Below, piece after piece: positions 6,262-9,579 of a DNA stretch of 9,579 nt. Origin of the DNA: an uncultured Actinomycetes bacterium. GTDB taxonomy: Bacteria > Actinomycetota > Actinomycetes > Nanopelagicales > Nanopelagicaceae. Below the pieces are notes generated by a model. That model worked only from the letters and a program-made list of their open reading frames with translations, made no database searches and was not told where the DNA came from. The stretch spans positions 1 through 9,579 of the forward strand of contig CAIJOE010000178.1 of assembly GCA_903822245.1 (NCBI GenBank), in the 5' to 3' direction. Numbering within the stretch: the stretch's first letter is position 1; every line of letters begins with the position of its first letter. The translations under genes and the position numbers were made by a program.

Positions 6262-6750
6262 TTACTTATTTGTATTTGCGTAGATACCATCTTGGGCGCG
6301 CACCAAAGCATTTAGCTTAATTGGCGCAGCATTAGCAAAGGTAATTTCGATAGTTGCGTGAGCACTTGCTGCAAGACCAAGGGCTGGAAAGTTAGCGCTT
6401 TGATTTGCCGAATCGCCTGCAAAGATTGCTGGGGCTACTGGGCGTAATTCAATTGGCGCAGTAATTCCATTAATTCCATTTGCAGTAATGCTAAGAATTG
6501 AATCAGTACTCTTTGAGTTATTAACAACTGTTGCAACTAATACTGCAGAACCATCTGCCTGTGCAACAAGTAGAACATTTGCTGCTTTGATATCACCAGA
6601 TACGCCTTCAACTCCATCAGTTACTTGCTTAATCATTCGTGTTGGCGCATCAGCTCCATTAGCGCAGCCCGTAAGGGTGAGAATAAGAGCACCTGCTAGG
6701 AGGGCTAAAGCGATTGATTTTGGCTGACTTTTCGAGTTTTGGCGAGGCAT
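6262..6750 (-). CDS. Small secreted lipoprotein, possible PCuAC/DUF461-like fold
   Basis: A 162-residue exported lipoprotein. The N-terminus has a basic segment (PRQNSKSQPK), a hydrophobic core (SIALALLAGALILTLT) and the lipobox L26-T27-G28-C29, so the mature protein starts at Cys29 and is lipid-anchored outside the membrane. The rest (about 50-155) looks beta-rich, with alternating polar and hydrophobic residues and an ending (ATIEITFANAAPIKLNALV) like the last strands of PCuAC-type proteins. The Met/His copper ligands of that family are absent: the mature part has one Met (39) and one His (131). A copper role is therefore not supported. The ATG at 6750 is chosen because it gives a clean signal peptide and follows TACCAT by six bases; a further in-frame ATG at 6798 adds an unconvincing leader. 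Actinobacteria often carry a similar lipoprotein gene beside carD. Function unknown. Confidence 0.82.
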   Translation of the reverse strand: MPRQNSKSQPKSIALALLAGALILTLTGCANGADAPTRMIKQVTDGVEGVSGDIKAANVLLVAQADGSAVLVATVVNNSKSTDSILSITANGINGITAPIELRPVAPAIFAGDSANQSANFPALGLAASAHATIEITFANAAPIKLNALVRAQDGIYANTNK

Positions 6751-6766
6751 TGGGTAATGGTATCCT
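6739..6766 (+). promoter_or_regulatory. Candidate carD promoter
   Basis: TTGGCG (6739-6744) and TATCCT (6761-6766) are 16 bp apart, with TG one base before the -10 (extended -10). A start near 6773 would give a leader of about 20 nt containing AAAGG (6779-6783), 8 nt before the carD ATG. The -35 overlaps the first codons of the divergent lipoprotein gene. Confidence 0.45.
6751..6762 (-). promoter_or_regulatory. Candidate -10 element for leaderless lipoprotein transcript
   Basis: On the minus strand TACCAT (6762-6757) precedes the ATG at 6750 by six bases (TACCCA). It fits the TANNNT-N6-ATG pattern seen at senX3 and cysS. It overlaps the candidate carD -10 by two bases, so the two divergent promoters may exclude each other. 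Confidence 0.4.
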
Positions 6767-6791
6767 TGGGTCCTATCGAAAGGCCAAATTA

Positions 6792-7274
6792 ATGTCATTT
6801 AAGGTCGGCGAAACCGTTGTTTATCCCCATCACGGGGCGGCTCTCATTGAAGCAATTGAGACCCGGACCATTAAAGGCGAAGAGAAAATTTATTTGGTTC
6901 TAAAAGTTGCCCAAGGCGACTTAACAGTTCGAGTCCCAGCAGAAAACGTTGATCTTGTGGGCGTTCGCGATGTGGTTGATTCAGCTGGTCTTGATCGAGT
7001 ATTTAATGTCCTACGTCAGCCATATACCGAAGAGCCAACAAACTGGTCTCGCCGCTACAAGGCAAACGTAGAAAAGCTAGCTTCAGGTGATGTAATCAAG
7101 GTTGCCGAAGTAGTTCGTGATCTTTATCGTCGCGATCTAGATCGTGGTCTCTCAGCTGGTGAAAAGCGCATGCTTTCAAAGGCAAAGCAGATTTTGGTTT
7201 CTGAATTAGCTCTGGCAGAACGCACAGATGAAGAGAAGGCCGGCGTGATGCTAGATGAGGTCCTTGCTTCCTAA
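6792..7274 (+). CDS. carD: CarD, RNA polymerase-binding transcription regulator
   Basis: Binds the RNA polymerase beta subunit and stabilises open promoter complexes, notably at rRNA and other housekeeping promoters; essential in mycobacteria. The 160 residues match the usual 160-162. The N-terminal RNA polymerase-interacting Tudor-like domain (1-53) has FKVGETVVYPHHGAALIEAIE and KGEEKIYLVLKVAQGDLTVRVP, including R25 and R47 positions known for beta contacts. The helical DNA-binding domain (about 64-160) has EEPTNWSRRYKANVEKLASG with the key Trp85 that wedges into the -10 bubble edge, and LSAGEKRMLSKAKQILVSELALAE. The ATG at 6792 gives the canonical MSFKVG start with AAAGG 8 nt upstream; an ATG at 6714 in frame would lie inside the divergent gene. 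It overlaps ispDF by 20 bp, so the two are co-transcribed. Confidence 0.97.
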   Translation: MSFKVGETVVYPHHGAALIEAIETRTIKGEEKIYLVLKVAQGDLTVRVPAENVDLVGVRDVVDSAGLDRVFNVLRQPYTEEPTNWSRRYKANVEKLASGDVIKVAEVVRDLYRRDLDRGLSAGEKRMLSKAKQILVSELALAERTDEEKAGVMLDEVLAS

Positions 7275-8412
7275 CACAGCCGTAATCATCCCTGCCGCTG
7301 GCAGTGGTGAAAGACTTGGCGCAGATCTACCCAAAGCACTTGTCCAATTAGTTGGGCGCACCTTAATTGAGCACGCGGTGGCAAATCTTTCACCTATTGC
7401 ATCCCAAATAATCATTGCCGCCCCTGCTGCCTATGTAAATCAGATCCGTACTTTTTTTGGTGAAAGCGTTGAAGTCGTTGCCGGTGGGCAAAGTAGAACC
7501 GAGTCAGTTCGCCTGGCCCTGGCACTCGTGCGCGAAAATATGGAATTTGTTTTGGTCCACGACGCTGCAAGGGCTTTAGCATCAACTGCCCTTTTTGAAA
7601 AAGTAATTGCCGAACTCATCTCTGGTGAAAAGGCAGTAATCCCAGTACTAAGTGTTAGCGACACAATCAAGCGAGTTGATAAGAAGGGTTATGTAAGCAA
7701 GACCCCAAATCGTTCAAAACTACGCGCAGTACAAACCCCGCAGGGCTTCACCCGCGAAGCTCTAGTTTGGGCCCACGCTCAGCTAATTGAAGGCACCGAT
7801 GACGCTGCTCTTGTGGAGAATCTAAACATTCCAGTTAAAACCATCCCAGGTGAAGTGCACGCCCTAAAGATCACCACAGCGCAAGATTTAGAAACTGCAA
7901 CCAAATATTTAATTGGAAGTAGCCAAGTTGATATCCGAGTTGGTGTTGGAAGTGATGCCCATGCATTCTCTGATGATCCTTTTAGACCGATGTGGCTTGC
8001 TGGACTACTTTGGGAAGGACATCCAGGTGTTGATGGACATTCCGATGGTGATGTGGCAGCTCATGCAATCTGTGATTCACTCTTTGCCGCTACTGGACTT
8101 GGTGACCTTGGTTCTAACTTTGGCGTTGATCGCCCAGAGTATGCCGGGGCTTCTGGAAGTAAAATGCTCCAAGAAACACTTGCGATTATTAGCGCTGCTG
8201 GATTTGAAATCCACAATGTCTCTGTACAAATTGTTGGCAATAAACCAAGAATTGGTGGTCGTAGAATCGAAGCAATCAAGGCGTTATCTCTTGCACTAAA
8301 TGGTGCGCCAGTCTCAGTAACTGCCACGACAACTGATGGCCTTGGATTTACTGGTGAAGGCAAGGGTCTAAGCGCGATTGCCACATCCCTTGTCGTTCAT
8401 GTGCGAAAGTAA
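7255..8412 (+). CDS. ispDF: Bifunctional IspD/IspF: MEP cytidylyltransferase fused to MEcPP synthase
   Basis: Catalyses two non-consecutive steps of the MEP isoprenoid pathway: MEP + CTP to CDP-ME (IspD), and CDP-MEP to the cyclic diphosphate MEcPP with release of CMP (IspF). The intermediate IspE kinase is not in the window. The 385 residues split into IspD (about 8-222), with the CTP-binding loop IIPAAGSGERLGADLPKA (11-28, Lys27), GGQSRTESV (77-85), VHDAARA (101-107) and AVQTPQGF (158-165), and IspF (about 227-383), with metal-site GSDAHAF (Asp234, His236), HSDGDVAAHAICDSL (262-276, His270), GLGDLG (281-286), VGNKPRI (327-333) and TTTDGLGFTGEGKGLSAIA (358-376). Both active sites look intact. 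The ATG lies 20 bp inside the carD 3' end with only a weak SD, implying translational coupling; TTG 7264 is an alternative. The fused form is known in other bacteria; Streptomyces and mycobacteria have separate adjacent genes. Confidence 0.95.
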   Translation: MRSLLPNTAVIIPAAGSGERLGADLPKALVQLVGRTLIEHAVANLSPIASQIIIAAPAAYVNQIRTFFGESVEVVAGGQSRTESVRLALALVRENMEFVLVHDAARALASTALFEKVIAELISGEKAVIPVLSVSDTIKRVDKKGYVSKTPNRSKLRAVQTPQGFTREALVWAHAQLIEGTDDAALVENLNIPVKTIPGEVHALKITTAQDLETATKYLIGSSQVDIRVGVGSDAHAFSDDPFRPMWLAGLLWEGHPGVDGHSDGDVAAHAICDSLFAATGLGDLGSNFGVDRPEYAGASGSKMLQETLAIISAAGFEIHNVSVQIVGNKPRIGGRRIEAIKALSLALNGAPVSVTATTTDGLGFTGEGKGLSAIATSLVVHVRK

Positions 8413-8419
8413 GTAAAGG

Positions 8420-8431
8420 TAAACTTTTCTG
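8420..8431 (+). promoter_or_regulatory. Candidate -10 element for leaderless cysS transcript
   Basis: TAAACT (8420-8425) fits TANNNT and lies six bases (TTTCTG) before the cysS ATG at 8432. This would give cysS its own leaderless transcript in the 19-bp gap after ispDF. AAAGG (8415-8419) is 12 nt from the ATG and could instead act as a distant SD on a readthrough mRNA. Confidence 0.4.
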
Positions 8432-9579
8432 ATGTCTACTGACCTAAAGCTATTTAATACCGCTAATCGCAAAGTCAGTACTTTCAAAGCCTTAATTTCC
8501 GGCAAGGTTGGCATCTATCTCTGCGGTGCCACAGTTCAAGCCCCACCACATATTGGTCATATCCGATCTGGTGTTAATTTCGATATTTTGCGCCGCTGGT
8601 TAATCGCATCTGGCTATGACGTTACATTTATTCGAAACGTCACTGATATTGATGACAAGATTTTGCATAAGGCAGTTCACGAACAAATTCCTTGGTGGGC
8701 TGTTGCCATGAAGTATGAGCGAGCATTTTCAGATGCATATGCTGCGTTAAATGTTTTGCCACCCACCTATGAGCCAAGAGCTACGGGACATATTTCCCAG
8801 ATGATTGAATTGATGGAGCTACTTATCTCCCGCGGCCATGCATATGCACCGGGCAATGGTGATGTTTATTTAGATGTGCGCTCACTTTCTTCCTACCTAA
8901 CACTTTCAAATCAAAAACTAGATGACCTGCAACCAGCTGAAGATGCTGACCTAACTCATAAGAAAGATCCACGTGACTTTGCCCTTTGGAAGGGTGCAAA
9001 GCCTGGTGATCCTTCATGGCCAACACCTTGGGGCCAAGGACGTCCTGGTTGGCACCTTGAGTGCTCTGCTATGGCCCATGCCTATCTAGGTGAAGCATTT
9101 GATATTCATGGCGGCGGGCTTGATCTAATTTTTCCACATCATGAAAATGAAATTGCGCAATCACAATCTGCTGGTTGGGACTTTGCAAATATTTGGATGC
9201 ACAATGCTTGGGTTACTACCAGTGGTGAAAAGATATCTAAGTCACTTGGAAACTCACTGCAAGTGCAAGAGTTACTTAAAAAGGTTCGCGGTATTGAGCT
9301 TCGTTGGTATTTAGGCTCAGCCCACTATCGCTCAATGCTGGAATTCTCTTTTGAAGCACTTGAAGAATCATCAGTTAATTTCAGGCGTATTGAGGGCTTC
9401 TTATTGCGGGCTGCTGAAATATTGGGCAGTGAAATCGGCAAGAGCTTCACGCCAGAATTCAAAGCCGCCATGAATGATGATTTGGCAGTGCCAACAGCGC
9501 TAGCAAATATTTCAGAGTTAGTTAAGACTGGAAACTCTGCGATAACGGCAAATGATAAGAAGGAGTTGGCAGCCGCCGC
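8432..9579 (+). CDS. cysS: Cysteinyl-tRNA synthetase, N-terminal part (3' end outside window)
   Basis: Class I aminoacyl-tRNA synthetase that charges tRNA-Cys. The window holds 382 residues of a usual 460-470, still open at the edge. The catalytic domain has HIGH motif PPHIGHIRSG (HIGH at 40-43), FIRNVTDIDDKI (66-77), and the KMSKS motif as KISKS (267-271). The zinc ligands that select cysteine are all present: Cys31 (YLCGATV), Cys211 (WHLECSAMA), His236 and Glu240 (FPHHENEIAQSQ). The final residues (from about 340) begin the anticodon-side helical domain. The related MshC of mycothiol synthesis shares the catalytic domain. This protein's MSTDLKLFNT start and its place after ispDF match CysS in actinobacterial genomes. 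ATG 8432 is the only sensible start. Confidence 0.95.
   Translation, partial: MSTDLKLFNTANRKVSTFKALISGKVGIYLCGATVQAPPHIGHIRSGVNFDILRRWLIASGYDVTFIRNVTDIDDKILHKAVHEQIPWWAVAMKYERAFSDAYAALNVLPPTYEPRATGHISQMIELMELLISRGHAYAPGNGDVYLDVRSLSSYLTLSNQKLDDLQPAEDADLTHKKDPRDFALWKGAKPGDPSWPTPWGQGRPGWHLECSAMAHAYLGEAFDIHGGGLDLIFPHHENEIAQSQSAGWDFANIWMHNAWVTTSGEKISKSLGNSLQVQELLKKVRGIELRWYLGSAHYRSMLEFSFEALEESSVNFRRIEGFLLRAAEILGSEIGKSFTPEFKAAMNDDLAVPTALANISELVKTGNSAITANDKKELAAA

Noticed and set aside
6714..6791. CarD extended by 26 residues from an upstream ATG
   Set aside because: The canonical CarD start MSFKVG lies at 6792 with an SD; the extension would overlap the opposite-strand lipoprotein start.
7913..8299. 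128-codon plus-strand frame overlapping the IspF half of ispDF
   Set aside because: It is a +1 shadow of conserved IspF sequence, low in polar variety and without recognisable motifs.
1..9579. CRISPR arrays, tRNA/rRNA genes, transposases, phage genes, toxin-antitoxin or defence systems
   Set aside because: Nothing of these kinds was seen. Almost all DNA is housekeeping or regulatory coding sequence with uniform base composition by eye.

Overview
The window comes from a low-GC, compact-genome actinobacterium, most like the freshwater acI / Nanopelagicales group. The basis is CarD, RegX3 and MgtA proteins that read like their mycobacterial relatives, a gene order phoU / senX3-regX3 / lipoprotein / carD / ispD-ispF / cysS that I recall as conserved in Actinobacteria, and AT-leaning DNA with gaps of only a few to about 140 bases. 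The taxonomic call is inference. No RNA gene, insertion sequence, CRISPR array or phage gene is visible, and no gene-free stretch exceeds 300 bases.

Layout. (1) 1-468: the 3' part of gpmA (glycolysis). (2) 550-3667: a co-directional, overlapping or touching trio, made of an MgtA/PimB-type mannosyltransferase, a second GT-B glycosyltransferase and an SGNH hydrolase. (3) 3636-4289, minus strand: phoU, whose 3' end overlaps the SGNH gene by 32 bp. (4) 4432-6258: the phosphate two-component pair senX3-regX3. (5) 6262-6750, minus strand: a small lipoprotein gene, convergent with regX3. (6) 6792-9579: carD, a fused ispDF and the 5' part of cysS.

The most interesting signal is regulatory. The phoU/senX3 intergenic region holds five 11-bp units in phase, the two outer ones starting GTTCA on the phoU strand. 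This resembles the direct-repeat PHO boxes bound by PhoP/RegX3-type regulators. A related three-unit 11-bp array lies just upstream of mgtA, the first gene of the glycosyltransferase/SGNH trio. If both are bound by RegX3, the window encodes a self-contained phosphate-starvation module: sensor kinase, response regulator and PhoU beside a target operon that could make phosphorus-free mannosyl/glycosyl lipids. This is a testable hypothesis, not a demonstrated system.

Two further points stand out. SenX3 has no membrane segment, and an in-frame stop just upstream leaves almost no room to add one. Five genes (mgtA, phoU, senX3, the lipoprotein gene, cysS) have a TANNNT-like -10 box 6-7 nt before the start codon, which suggests leaderless mRNAs; genes inside operons instead use Shine-Dalgarno sequences or translational coupling.
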